Source: Ancistrus triradiatus
Taxonomy: Eukaryota; Chordata; Actinopteri; Siluriformes; Loricariidae
Direction: 5' to 3'
Length of the DNA: 64,000 nt
NCBI GenBank assembly: GCA_025084515.1
Contig: JAJAGP010000766.1
Coordinates: 124,001 to 188,000, forward strand
The notes beneath the pieces were generated by a model, which had not been told where the DNA came from, ran no database searches, and saw nothing but the letters and a program-made list of their open reading frames with translations. Below are positions 19,060 to 30,025 of the stretch, piece by piece. Position numbers and translations under genes: made by a program. Each line of letters begins with the position of its first letter. The stretch's first letter is position 1.

Positions 19060-21580
19060 CTGAAGAGGACAGAGGAGAAAATCAGAGGTAAATAACGAGG
19101 AAAATCCACTAGAGGGCACAGCAGCACCAAAACCACCATGGCCCATACTATATTATCACCCTACCGCAGTGTTTCTCAGTCCTGGTGCCCCATTGCTCTG
19201 CATGTTTTAGTGTTGTCCTGCTCCCAACACACCTGGTCCAACTACTCAGCTCATTAACAAACCCACTATTGCGTTAAAGTGGGTGTGTTTAAACAGGACA
19301 AGCACTGAATTGTGCAGAGCGGTGGGGCTCCAGGACCAGGATTGAGAAACACCGTTTGTCTTCATGGAGGGGAGAGCTTCCCTACTAGGAGTCTCCCATT
19401 GATTTTGACATGTACAAATTCTAACTCTTGGATCAGGGATTCAATCCAGATGTTCAGCGAATCTTTCTGTGGATGTGGGGGCCGGTGCTTCCACCGCTCT
19501 GTCATTACCAAGACACCAGACACATCAGTTCATGATTTTTTTAGTTGTGTGTTAGGTACCAGAAAAGTGTGCTGTTTTGGGAGTTAACGTCTTTAGGACC
19601 TGGTACAAGCGCACTAAATATGGCTGTTTGTAGTGGTGTACCGCTCCCAGTTCGAATTTCTCACCACCTATTGACTTTACAACCAATGAAAGCCATTCCT
19701 TTTGCATTTCTGCAGTGTACACAATGCAAAATTCACATTTCTTGTAGTTTTTCAACCAAAAATTACTTGCAATTAAAAAACTAACTAGAAATATAATAAC
19801 TAACTTAAACTGATAAACAATGCCATCATGCCCAGTTTATCCAACACCTTTTTGTGTCAATTGTGTGGGAAAAGCACTATACAATACTAATACTATCTTT
19901 AAAAATCCAAAATCCCTTCACTGGAGAAGATATGAAAGAAGATACGCTGTATATGTACACTTCCGCCCCCTGCTGTTCAAAGAATGCAACCACATCATTA
20001 CATGTCCATAAAGAGAAGGAAAGCATGTGATATCACCTAGAACAAAAAGCACTCATGAGCAACTCATGAGCCAGCAACCTTCCTCGTCCCAGCAGGGCCG
20101 CCACAGTACCACGCGCCTGTGGCTAATACTAAATTATACCATAGTTATTTCCAACCCTGCAATCTGATTGGCTGAGAGACATTCTAGGAGTGCTCTATAC
20201 GTATATCTCACATTACAGCCCTCCCGCTCGTGGATTACTGCTTAAATACAGACTTAAAAAAGTATCAAGACGATCATTTGCGATCTTCGATAATATCGGC
20301 CCAAGGCTACTCACTACCCACCTCGTGGCTTCTTCCTCTTTCCCGAAACGAAAATTCGAGCTGAAGCGTGGCCGTGTTTTGAGCAGACACTCCCTGACAC
20401 CAAACTCCAGGAGACCAAACTCCAACCTGCGTTACGTGTTATTTTAACCCAGCTCCGTTCGGATCGGGGGTTTGACCCTATGGTAACAAACATCACGCGG
20501 CTCCTTCACCTTTCTCTTGGTGCATCCTGACTGGACGAGGATGGCGAAGTCCCCGATCTCGTGAGGCACCTCGTGCAGCAGGATGGTGATGGTGGTCACT
20601 ATGCCGACGGCCGGGCCCACCAGGAAGGAGGCGCCGATGGCCAGGCCGTCGGTGAAGTTATGAGTGAAATCGGCTGCCAGGTTCAGATATCCAGACACTT
20701 TAATATCTGCAGACACAGAGACACGAGGAGGTTAGGTCACATGATCATCGTCTCCTCTCATTGGTTGGACGAGGTCTCATCTACCCGAGCTCTCCTCCTT
20801 CACTTTGGGGACTTTCTTGTCTCGTTTCTGTTTCTCCCCTTTCTTCGCGTCCTCCTTCTTTTTGCCCTCTTCGTCCTCGTCGTCGCTGACTTTGGCTTTA
20901 GCTGAGATGATGACAGTCAGATATAAGAGTTAGACACTTAGGGCGGATGGTAAAAGCTCTACGCTGATTAACGTCAGGTGGACGCAGTAAAACCTTACTA
21001 ACACACCAGGAGAGTGGGAGTGAGAGTGGGAGTGGCCTCCCTTCAGCAGGCGCACAAACTTCTCCACCACCAAGAAAGCCACGATGCCACCGAGAACCCA
21101 CAGACCCACCGACATCATGTGAGCATGAGCCGTGCCTGCACACACACACACACACACACACACAATCATCACACACAGAGCAGCTCTGAGTCATTGCTAC
21201 CAACTGTCCTTATATCTGATTGACAATAGGAATGTATATTTATAAAAACATAAGAAACATAACATACTGCTTGAGTATAAAGAACAAAAAGTTATAAATA
21301 GAACAACTAAATTATACAGTCAAATACATGGAAAATAAAATAAAACTACCAACTGCAACAGAATATAAATAAATAAATGTAGTAAAGACAATCAGTGATC
21401 TGGATTGGGGTGCAAATATATTAAAATGGAAAAGCTAAACAAGTTAAACTAAAATTATATACATAAAATAAAACAACTTACACTTATAAATGTATATAAA
21501 TGAATTAAAAAAATAATAATAATCACTATAGTAAGAAGAATCAGTGAACTGGATTAGGAAGAAAAAATATATATACACAC

Positions 21581-21637
<57 letters not shown>

Positions 21638-24600
21638 ATATATATCCGATATAATATATATATATATATATATAAAAAATATTTTTATTATATATTTAAA
21701 AAGTACAAAAAGAGAAAAAAATAAACTTTAATAAATTACAATAAAATTAAATAAAATTTAAATAAAACATCTCTCACCTGCAGCAGAAAAAAAAAAAAAA
21801 AAAAAATCAAAACGGTAAGAACAATCAGTGAAGTGGACTGGGATAAAAATCTATTAAAATGAACTAAATAAGATAAAACAAGACACTATAAAACAGAATT
21901 TAATCCAATCGAATATAGTAGAATAAATCATCACCTGCAGCAGCATAAACAAAAAATAAATAACTACATAAAAATATTAAGAACAATCAGTGAATTGGTG
22001 AAAAAATAATGATTGAGAGAAAAATTCAAAATTAAATGAGATAAAATAAACTACAATACATTAAGATAACAAAATTAAACTCCTATCACCTGTAGGAGAA
22101 TAAATAAAACTAAATAACTAAAATAAATATAAATAAAGTAAATTAAAATTAAAATAATCACTTGCAGCAGAATAAATAGAAATAAATAAAAACAGTAAGA
22201 ACTGAAAGAATTGGTGAATTGAATTCTGATAAAACATTCAAATGAAATAAGGAAAAATGAGTTAAAACAATGAGTAAAAGCAAAATAAAGCAAAATACAA
22301 TAAAAACAAATTAAAAACGTAAAAGTTTATTAAAAAAAAAAAAAAACTATCACCGTTAGCAAAATAAATACAAATAAAATGTACAATACAAATTGTAAGA
22401 GCAATCAATGAATTGTGATAAAAATTAAATTAACGTAAAATAATATACATTAAAATTAAACTTCTATCACCTGTAGCAGAATAAACAAAAATAAATAAAT
22501 AATAAAAATACTAAAAAATAATAATAATAACTACGATAGTATAAATTAAAATAAAACAAATAAGATAGTAAGTAAAAAAGTAAAATAAAAATAAAATAAA
22601 TTCCATCACTTACAGGAGAACAAATAATAAAACAGTACAAGCATAGTGAATCGGATAAAGATACAAAATATATACAAATGAAAAAAATAAGGTACACAGT
22701 TAAATTAAAATAACATAAAATGTAAATACAATATACTGTTTGAAGTTCAAATTAATAAAAACAGTTACAGGCTCTAGAAGGTGGCCTGAGACTAAAAGTT
22801 TAAAATGACTGAGTGACAGCAGCAAGCTGAATTTTAACACCGTTACGCTAAACATTACAAAAGCAGAACATAACACGTCAGAATGATTTCGTTATTCTGG
22901 TAGAAGTCCGCTGCAGTACCGCCATGTACCACTAGGTGTACTCGTTCTCCCATTTATTATATTGGCAGTATTGGACTATACAGCAGAAGTTACTGTATGT
23001 ACGCTTTTGGAAATGCTTGTTTTATAAAAGGAATAAACTTTTCTTAACAGACTGTTTGTTATTAGACTCTGATCTGGTGAGAAGCTCACAGCGCTTTAAA
23101 AGCACATTTAAAAACTCTAGGAAAGCTAAACACGTTTGTACCGTGAGAGTGACCATGTGACTCGTCGGCGGCGTGCGATTCGTCAGCGCCCTCGTCTCCG
23201 TGGTGGGAATGTGGCTCTGGATACGAGGGGAAAGAAAAGTCAGTGGGAACGCAAGAGCTACTCATGATACTGAATAATGTGTGTGTGTGTGTGTGTGTGT
23301 GTGTGTCTCTCTAACCCAGCGCGTGAGGGATCAGGTGCAGAAAGGCGTCTCCCAGCAGCCCCCCCGAGGCGAAGCTGAGCAGGACCTTCAGCAGGTTCTG
23401 GTGCTGATCTGAGTTGGACTGCACAGGGATGAGGAAGAGGATGAGGAAGGGTGCAGCGCTGATCAGTAACGTCGCTCCCACCGCCTGTAACACGAACAGC
23501 TGGGTTACATCCGTAACCTGCCTTCACTTCATTAAACCTCAAGTCTGTATACACCAGTACTAAATCAGGTGACAGTGCTGCCCTCTGATGGCAGATCCCG
23601 CAATTACAACGCCCCAGTCCTCAGGTACGTCTACCACCGATTGTTGGGGTGCCCCTCACTAGATTTCTTCTCCAGCTCTTCAGCTGATTTCCTGACCGTG
23701 TTTTGGGTAACACGGAGCACGGGCCTGGAGCCGTGGGTTTATGTCCTTTGTGGAATGTGTGACGTGCATGTGTGTTGTGTTTACATAGAGTGTGGGTGAT
23801 TTTTGTTTAAATTGTGTGCGTGTGTGTGTATTATGCTGTGTTTAAGTGCTGTGTGTTGTGTTTATGTGCTGCGTGTTTGTGATGTGTGCGTGTTTTTTGT
23901 TTAAATTTTGTGTGTAGTATGCTGTGTTTAAGTGGTGTGTGTTTTTGTTTAAATTATGTGTGTTTAGTAAGCTGTGCTTAAATGGTGAGTGTTTTTTGTT
24001 TAAATTGTTTGTGTCTAGTATGCTGTGTTTAAGTGGTGTGTGTGCTGTGTTTATGTGATGTGTGTTGTTTTTGTGGTGCATTTTCTGTTTAAATGGCATG
24101 TGCGTTTGTGATACGTAGTGTGTGTTTGGTGTGGAGTGTGATGTGTCTTGTGTTTATGTGCTGTGTGGAGTGTGTGATTTTTGTTTAAATTATGCGTGTG
24201 TTTAAATGGTGGCTGTTGTGTTTATGTGATGTGGGTTGTGTTTATGCATTGGGTTTGTGTGTGGTGTGTTTTCTGTTTAAATGGTGTGTGACGAGTGTTT
24301 GTGTGTAGTATGTGATGGATGTGTTGTGTTTGTGGCATGTGTGTTTGTGTGTTGTGTGTGTTGATGTGGTGTGTTGTGTTTATGGTGCGTGTTATGTTTG
24401 TGTGTGGTGCGTTGTCTGTTTAAATGGTGTGTCGTGTGTGTGTTTTTGTTTACATTTTGTGTGTAGTATGCTGTGTTTAAGTGGTGTGTTGTGTTTATAT
24501 GATGTGTGTGTTGACATGGTGTGGGATGTGTTTATGCATTGCGTTTGTGTGTGTAGTGTGTTTTCTGTTGAAATGGTGTGTGTTTGTGACGAGTGTTTGT

Positions 24601-27600
24601 GTGTTGATGTGTGTGTTGTGTTTATGGTGCGTGTTATGTTTGTGTGTGGTGCATTTTCTGTTAAAATGGTGTGTGTGTGTTTTTTGCTTACATTTTGTGT
24701 GTAGTATGCTGTGTTTATGTGCTGTGTTTGTGTTGAGTGTGTGTTTTTAAAATCGTGTTTAAATTTTGTGTCTGTAGTACGCTGTGTTTAAATGTGTTGT
24801 GTTTGTGAGATGTGTGTTAATGTGGTGTGGGTTGTGTTTATGCATTGTGTTTGTGTGGTGCGTTTTCTGTTTAAATAGTGTGTGTGTGTGTAGTATGTGA
24901 TGGGTGTGGTGTTTATGTGGCGTGTGTATTTGTGGTGTGTGTTATATTTGTGTGTGGTGCGTTTTCTGTTTAAATAGTGTGTGTGTGTGTGTAGTATGTG
25001 ATGGGTGTGGTGTTTATGTGGCGTGTGTATTTGTGGTGTGTGTTATATTTGTGTGTGGTGCGTTTTCTGTTTAAATGGTGTGTCTGTGTTGTGTTTGTGT
25101 TGAGTGTGTGTTTTTTGTTTACATTTTGTGTCTGTAGTATGCTGTGTTTAAGTGGTGTGTGTTTTCTTTATGTGCTGTGTGGAGTGTGTGTGTGTTTTTG
25201 CTTACATTTTGTGTGTAGTATAATGTGTATAAATGGTGTTTGTGACGAGTGTTTGTGTGTTGATGTGTGTGTTGTGTTTATGGTGCGTGTTATGTTTGTG
25301 TGTGGTGCCTTTTCTGTTAAAATGGTGTGTGTGTTGTGTTTGTGTTGAGTGTGTGTTTTTTGTTTACATTTTGTGTGTAGTATGCTGTGTTTATGTGCTG
25401 TGTTTGTGTTAAGTGTGTGTTTTTAAAATCGTGCTTAAATTTTGTGTGTGTAGTACGCTGTGTTTAAATGTGTTGTGTTTGTGAGATGTGTGTTAATGTG
25501 GTGTGGGTTGTGTTTATGCATTTTGTTTGTGTGGTGCGTTTTCTGTTTAAATAGTGTGTGTGTGTGTGTGTAGTATGTGATGGGTGTGGTGTTTATGTTT
25601 TCTGTTTAAATGGTGTGTCTGTGTTGTGTTTGTCTTGAGTGTGTGTTTTTTGTTTACATTTTGTGTCTGTAGTATGCTGTGTTTAAGTGGTGTGTGTTTT
25701 CTTTATGTGCTGTGTGGAGTGTGTGTGTGTTTTTGCTTACATTTTGTGTGTAGTATAATGTGTATAAATGGTGTGTTTGTGTGATGTGTGGATGTGGTGC
25801 GTTTTCTGTTTAAATGGTGTGTGTGTGTTTGTGATGAGTGTTGGTGTGTAGTATGTGATGGGTGTGTGGTGTTTACGTGGCGTGTGTGTTTGTGTTGTGT
25901 TTATGCGTTGTGTTTGTGGTGCGTGTTATGTTTGTGTGTGGTGCATTTTCTGTTTAAATGGTGTGTTTGTGTTGAGTGTGTGTTCTTTGTTTATATTTTG
26001 TGTGTGTGTAGTATGCTGTGTTTAAGTGGTGTGTGTTGTTTGTGATGTGTGATTTGTCTGTATTGTGTTTATGTGCTGTGTGGAGTGTGTGTGTTTTTTG
26101 TTTACATTCTGTGTGTGTAGTATGCTGTGTTTAAGTGGTGTGTTGTGTTTATGTGGTGTGTGTTGATGTGGTGTGGGTTGTGTTTATGCGCTGTGTGTGT
26201 GTGGTGCGTTTTCTGTTGAAATGGTGTGTGTGTTTGTGACGAGTGTTTGTGTGTAGTATGTGTTGGGTGTGTGGTGTTTACGTGGTGTGTGTTGTGTTTA
26301 TGGTGTGTGTGGTGCATTTTCTGTTGAAATGGTGTGTGTGTTTGTGACGAGTGTTTGTGTGTAGTATGTGATGGGCGTGTGTGTGTGTGTTGTGTGTCTG
26401 TATCAGTAGCTGTAACAAGTCACTGAGGGTCAGGAAGTTGTGATGACATCATGGATTTCAGTTACAGTTTGAATCTAAACAGTCAGCCAATGCATTTCTA
26501 TGGGAGATTTTTAAACTTGAATCTATGAAAAACAACAAATGGGATGGACTGGGACACACACAGCCCCCCACAGGGAGCGATGCTGTAGGGGGCGCCGTTG
26601 GAACCAGGTCTGTACGCTAACCGGTTCGAGCCGCATTAATCACAGCAATGTGTGGAAGAGTGATAAGAACAGAATCCTTTCACACACTGGATAATTGGAG
26701 GTTGTGTAGAATAATGGTACCTCCCACACTGAACATGAACATGTTATGTGTTATTATGATGATATTAGGAACTAGAGCGAGTCAGAGCGGTGTTTCATTT
26801 CGTCTTCACGTTCCTTTGCCCCTGCTGTTTACTGCTTATGAAATGTTCAGGTTTGGGACGATGTTAACAAAAATAATAGTAATAACACTGTGGGGGCGTC
26901 TATGTGATGGTGCTGGGACGAGACCATGCACAGCATAATCACTGCCTGGTGTTGATGGAGGATTAAAGGATTAGCTAAAACTTCCCAACTAACAACAAAC
27001 AAGAGGTGGACCACCAACATCCAACCAATCACGACAACGCCACAGACTGTAATCACAGTGCCTATTAATATGGGCACTCGCATTCGAGCGCTGAACTCCA
27101 GGCAGTGTGAGCTTGTGGTTTGGGCGTGGTGGCAGAATCACTGACTGCACCTTTAATTAGGAAGGACGTACCTGCATCCACAGCTCCACTGTGTCCCTGC
27201 TCTCAGTCTCACGCTTCACCCTCTGTTTGCTTGGGCTGTGCTGATGAGAGTGACCATGGTGGTCGGGCTGGTCATGGGCGTGCCCGTGGTCATGCCCATG
27301 GTCATGGTGGTGTCCGTGGTCATGGGCGTGCCCGTGGTCATGGTGGTGTCCGTGGTCATGGGCGTGCCCGTGGTCATGGTGGTGTCCGTGGTCATGGTGG
27401 TGCCCGTGGTCATGGGCGTGCCCGTGGTCATGCCCATGGTGAAGCTCATCCTCTTCAGAAGGCGCCTGATTCGCCTCGGCACTCCACTTGCTTGCCCCGT
27501 GAAACATTTTCACATCTCCATGATGGTGCTCGTGGTGATGTCCGTGCGAGTGCCCATGATGCCCATGGGAGTGCCCGTGCCCATGCTCACAGGCATGTGC

Positions 27601-27654
27601 CAACGCGGCTAACCCGAGCACCATCAGCAGCACAGACACGTGTAACACCCTCAT
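18805..27654 (-). CDS. slc39a7: slc39a7 (ZIP7, HKE4), ER/Golgi zinc transporter, 7 coding exons
   Basis: ZIP7 moves Zn2+ from the ER/Golgi lumen to the cytosol. Seven coding exons (27172-27654, 23316-23484, 23142-23216, 21007-21135, 20785-20901, 20510-20706, 18805-19059) join in frame to 474 codons, very near the mammalian 469. In order: signal peptide (1-21), a long His-rich luminal domain (22-130), TM1-TM2 with GGLLGDAFLHLIPHAL, TM3 (GLWVLGGIVAFLVVEKFVR), a His-rich then acidic/lysine-rich cytosolic loop, the metal-site helices HNFTDG (340-345) and HEVPHEIGD (369-377, LIV-1 subfamily HEXPHEXGD), and TM6-TM8 ending IAEYE. Ser291 in SDDEDEE is a candidate CK2 site like the activating serines of human ZIP7 (inferred). 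All introns have GT-AG ends. The gene is spread over about 9 kb because introns 1 and 3 carry large tandem or AT-rich repeats. Confidence 0.96.
19060..20509 (-). other. slc39a7 intron 6
   Basis: 1.45 kb intron with a palindromic MITE near its 3' end (19166-19354) and a probable dispersed repeat at 20090-20460. No other coding sequence recognised. Confidence 0.85.
19166..19354. mobile_element. Palindromic MITE-like repeat
   Basis: The left end 'agtgtttctcagtcctggtgcccc' is the imperfect reverse complement of the right end 'ggggctccaggaccaggattgagaaacac'. A short foldback element of a type common in fish genomes; family not assigned. Confidence 0.7.
20510..20706 (-). CDS. slc39a7: slc39a7 coding exon 6 (metal-binding helices)
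   Basis: Acceptor GTGTCTGCAG, then DIKVSGYLNLAADFTHNFTD with GLAIGASF, and HEVPHEIGDFAILVQSGC, donor AAG|GTGAAG. Contains both conserved zinc-site helices. Phase 1 in, phase 0 out. Confidence 0.96.
20785..20901 (-). CDS. slc39a7: slc39a7 coding exon 5 (cytosolic loop)
   Basis: 39-codon exon between CATCTCAG and GTAGATG, highly charged: AKVSDDEDEEGKKKEDAKKG and KRDKKVPKVKEES. Part of the variable cytosolic loop between TM3 and TM4. Contains a CK2-like SDDE site. Phase 1 both ends. Confidence 0.9.
21007..21135 (-). CDS. slc39a7: slc39a7 coding exon 4 (TM3)
   Basis: Acceptor in a CA repeat (GTGTGTGCAG), then TAHAHMMSVGLWVLGGIVAF and LVVEKFVRLLKGGHSHSHSH, donor CCTG|GTGTGT. TM3 plus the start of the His-rich loop. 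The acceptor polypyrimidine tract is made of a microsatellite, so its strength could vary with repeat length. Confidence 0.93.
21136..23141 (-). other. slc39a7 intron 3, AT-rich, with repeats
   Basis: 2.0 kb, mostly A/T, with CA and TA microsatellites (21142-21163; 21570-21675) and many recurring 'aataaataaa' and 'caatcagtga' blocks from 21.4 to 22.7 kb. The recurring unit (roughly 'tcacctgcagcagaataaataaa... aagaacaatcagtgaattgg') appears at least six times, diverged, at irregular spacing: an old minisatellite. No coding sequence. Confidence 0.8.
21570..21675. repeat. (CA)n-(TA)n microsatellite
   Basis: ACACAC run followed by about 90 bases of alternating TA with small breaks, nearly self-complementary. 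Confidence 0.95.
23142..23216 (-). CDS. slc39a7: slc39a7 coding exon 3
   Basis: 25-codon exon between TATCCAG and GTACAAACG, reading EPHSHHGDEGADESHAADES and HGHSH. This is the short His/acid-rich luminal or loop segment after TM2 (EPHSHH is also seen in mammalian ZIP7). Phase 1 in and out. Confidence 0.93.
23280..23307. repeat. (GT)n microsatellite next to an exon 2 donor
   Basis: About 14 GT units, 9 bases from the exon 2 donor on the minus strand (CA on the transcript). Confidence 0.95.
23316..23484 (-). CDS. slc39a7: slc39a7 coding exon 2 (TM1-TM2)
   Basis: Acceptor CGTGTTACAG, then AVGATLLISAAPFLILFLIP and LLKVLLSFASGGLLGDAFLH to the LIPHALG donor (G|GTTAGA). Highly conserved start of the transporter core. 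Phase 0 in, phase 1 out. Confidence 0.96.
23485..27171 (-). other. slc39a7 intron 1, with a long G/T-rich tandem repeat
   Basis: 3.7 kb intron. About 70 percent is the G/T tandem array (see next entry). The remaining ends (23.5-23.75 and 26.4-27.17 kb) are ordinary non-coding DNA. Confidence 0.85.
23745..26400. repeat. 2.6-kb G/T-rich complex minisatellite with higher-order structure
   Basis: Plus strand is almost only G, T and a little A. Recurring words are 'gtagtatgctgtgtttaagtg', 'tttttgtttacattttgtgtg', 'gtggtgcgttttctgtttaaat' and 'gatgtggtgtgggttgtg'. A 99-base unit repeats head to tail near 24.89-25.08 kb, and a much longer unit recurs at an offset of 535 bases (25081 and 25616). Open frames in it are chance products of biased composition. 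Confidence 0.93.
27172..27654 (-). CDS. slc39a7: slc39a7 coding exon 1 (signal peptide and His-rich domain)
   Basis: Starts at ATG 27654-27652 (MRVLHVSVLLMVLGLAALAHA, a signal peptide). Upstream in-frame ATG at about 27676 is excluded because an acceptor (TTCTCTCCAG at 27660) lies between, so the exon begins at 27659 with a few bases of 5' UTR. Then come HGHSHGHHGHSHGHHHEHHH and a coding tandem repeat of a DHGHHHDHGHAH type (about 10 short units, roughly residues 78-135), then SKQRVKRETESRDTVELWMQ at the donor CAG|GTACGT. Histidine repeats of ZIP7 orthologues face the lumen and bind Zn2+; repeat number probably varies between individuals (inferred). Confidence 0.95.
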
Positions 27655-27758
27655 ATCGCCTGGAGAGAAACGAAACACTGTTTATTTTACAACCCTGAAC
27701 AGGATGTGCCTTGCCTCATAACAGGAGTGAGCTAACAGCTCTCTCTCTCTCTCTCACT

Positions 27759-27759
<1 letters not shown>

Positions 27760-27818
<59 letters not shown>
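27760..27818. repeat. (CA)n microsatellite in the 5' UTR intron
   Basis: CT run followed by about 28 CA units. Confidence 0.96.
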
Positions 27819-27822
<4 letters not shown>

Positions 27823-28358
27823 GAGAGAAAGCCACGTCAAAGGAGGGCCGAATTAAATCCTATTGGGTAACGAGTAGATGCAATAAATATTAAATGTTGT
27901 GCACTAGAAAGGATGCACATTTCACACCCTAAGTAGGGTGCACATTAAGGAGTGCTTAATTTCAGGACTTTATAATGAACACTCTGTGCACTCACGTGAC
28001 ATCACGTGACACGTACCACCCTAGATGGTGTGAACATTCTGTTACTTTACACCCTACGTAGGGAACATAGATCTGATTGTGATTCAGCCTTTTGTTATCG
28101 CTCGCTTTCTCCTAACACGCCGCTTGTTTACTCGTTTCATTCAGCGTTACTCAACAACTGGGGGAGACAAACTGAGGATAATCTTTTACTGCGTGTGCAA
28201 AAGTGCATTACGTAAAATAAACCTCTATTGTGATTCATAAACAACTACAAAAGTGATGCTAAGCGCGCCAGCTAGCCGGTTTCGGTAACTATATCTACAT
28301 GTCGCACACAGATCCGCCTGTTTTCCATCTCGCAGTGCATTAGTACAGAGTCACCTAC

Positions 28359-28490
28359 CTGCTGATTGTGCACAGATCCGTACAGATTAATTTCCTAATT
28401 AATTCCCGTATAAATCCCTACATTAACACCTGCACACCAGCTGATGCTCTCTCCGTCTGTGACCGACGTGGCGCTTAGTCCAACTCCAAT
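28359..28490 (-). other. slc39a7: Probable non-coding first exon of slc39a7
   Basis: On the minus strand a consensus donor (CAGCAG|GTAGGTGA) at about 28359 pairs in principle with the acceptor at 27660. The transcription start would lie near the two TATCGCGAGA motifs. No transcript data are available; position by splice signal only. Confidence 0.5.
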
Positions 28491-28550
28491 ATCGCGAGAA
28501 CACGACCTGTGTATTTTAGGAAGAGCCGGAATTCTAAATATCGCGAGAAC
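28488..28550. promoter_or_regulatory. Paired TATCGCGAGA motifs, slc39a7 promoter
   Basis: AATATCGCGAGAAC occurs at about 28488 and, as AATATCGCGAGAAC again, at about 28537, 49 bases apart. The TCTCGCGAGA-type palindrome is a known strong element of housekeeping CpG-type promoters (bound by BANP in mammals). Location just upstream of the inferred first exon fits. Confidence 0.6.
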
Positions 28551-28744
28551 TCGTGTTGCGCTGATCTACAAACAACAGGCTCGAAAAACGTAGCGCATGA
28601 ATGAAGTACAAATCGGTTAAAAAGCGATGTGCCTGTTCTGGGCTTTTCTGGTTCATAATGATGGTTTCTTGATCAATATTGAAGTCTGTTCTGTTTAATT
28701 TAAGCCACTTCACACTCTCCAATTTAGTTGAAGCACATAGAGGC

Positions 28745-30025
28745 GATTACAGCCTACTGTCTTCTTGGGTTTGATGCCACAGGGTTTGCACACCTAGATT
28801 TGGGGATTTTTTGCCATTCTTCTCTGGAGATCCTCTCAGGCTCTGTAAGGTTGGATGGGGACCATCGGAGGATGGCCATTTTCAGGTCTCTTCAGAGATT
28901 TTAGATTGGGTTCAAGTCAGGGCTTGGCCACTCAAGGACATTCACAGAGTTGTCCCTAAACCCATCCTGTGTTAGTTGTGTTCTTAGGGTCATTGTCTTC
29001 TTAGAAGGTGAACCTATGGCCCAGTCTGAGGTCCTGGGTGCTCTGGATCAGGTTTTCATTGAGAATATTTCTGTACTTTGCTAAATTTAGCTTTCCCTCA
29101 ACCTTGACTAGTCTCTCAGTTCTGAAAAGCACCCCCACAGCATGATGCTGCCACCACCATGCTTCACTGTAGGGATGGTAATGGGCAGATGATGAGAAGT
29201 GCCTGGTTTAATCCAGACATTACATTTAGAATTGAGGCCAGAAAGTTAAATCTTGGTTTTATCAAACCAGAGAATCTTGTTTCTCTCAGTCTGAGAGTCC
29301 TTTAAGTGTTTCTTTCTTTTTTTTTTTTTTTTTAACAAACTCCAGGCTGGCTTTTATGTGTTTTTTACTGAGGAGAGTCTTCTGTCTGGTCACTCTCCCA
29401 TAAAGCCCAGATTGGTGGAGGGCTGCACTGATGGTTGTCCTTCTAGAAGTTTCTTCCATCTGCACAAAGGATCTTTGGAGCTCACCATTGGGTTCTTGGT
29501 CACCTCTTTTACCAAAACCCTTCTCCCCCGATTACTTAGTTTGGTGGGGCAGCCAGCTCTAGAAAGAGTACAGCAGAACTTTTTGTATCCTTCTCCAGAT
29601 CTGTGACTTCACACAATCCTGTCTCTGAGCTCTATATGCAGTTCTTTTCTCCTCATGGTTGGTTTTTGCTCTTATAAGCATTGTTAGCTGTGAGACCTTA
29701 TATAGACAGGCGTGTGTCTTTCAAAAGCATGTCCAACCAGCTGAATGTACCACAGGTGGATCCAATCAAGGTGTAGAAATATCTCAAAGAGGATCAAGAA
29801 AAATGGGAGGAACCCAGAGCTACATTTCAAGTGTCATAGCAAAGCGTCTGAATACTTATGTCTATGTGAAATTATAGTTCTTCATAAATTTTCATAAATT
29901 TGCAAAAAATTCTAAAATTCTGTTTTCACTTTGTCAATACAGGGGAATAATTATGGGGGGGCTTGTATTTATAGTTTTGATTTAGCACAACAACATAACA
30001 AAATGTGAAAAAAAATGAAAGGGTC
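28745..30025 (-). mobile_element. Tc1-like transposon, degenerate
   Basis: Minus-strand coding debris along the whole length: the plus strand shows complementary hallmarks such as 'agcatgatgctgccaccaccatgcttcactgta' and 'attgggttcaagtcagggcttggccactcaaggac' found in fish Tc1 transposases. The right side carries 'agcgtctgaatacttatg' and 'gggtctgaataaa', typical of the terminal region. Only short open frames remain. A T-run is inserted near 29311-29333. Confidence 0.8.

Noticed and set aside
23842..26317. Long open frames rich in Cys, Val and Trp (plus) or His and Thr (minus) at 23.8-26.3 kb
   Set aside because: They come from a G/T-rich tandem array inside an intron; composition alone explains them and they lack any domain.
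23745..26400. CRISPR-like array in the regular repeat region
   Set aside because: Units are contiguous low-complexity repeats without unique spacers, in a vertebrate genome.
27120..27698. Plus-strand frames of 124-192 codons opposite slc39a7 exon 1
   Set aside because: They are antisense shadows of the His-rich coding repeat; the minus-strand frame matches ZIP7.
28534..28722. 62-codon minus-strand frame upstream of slc39a7
   Set aside because: Overlaps the inferred promoter motifs and has no recognisable domain.
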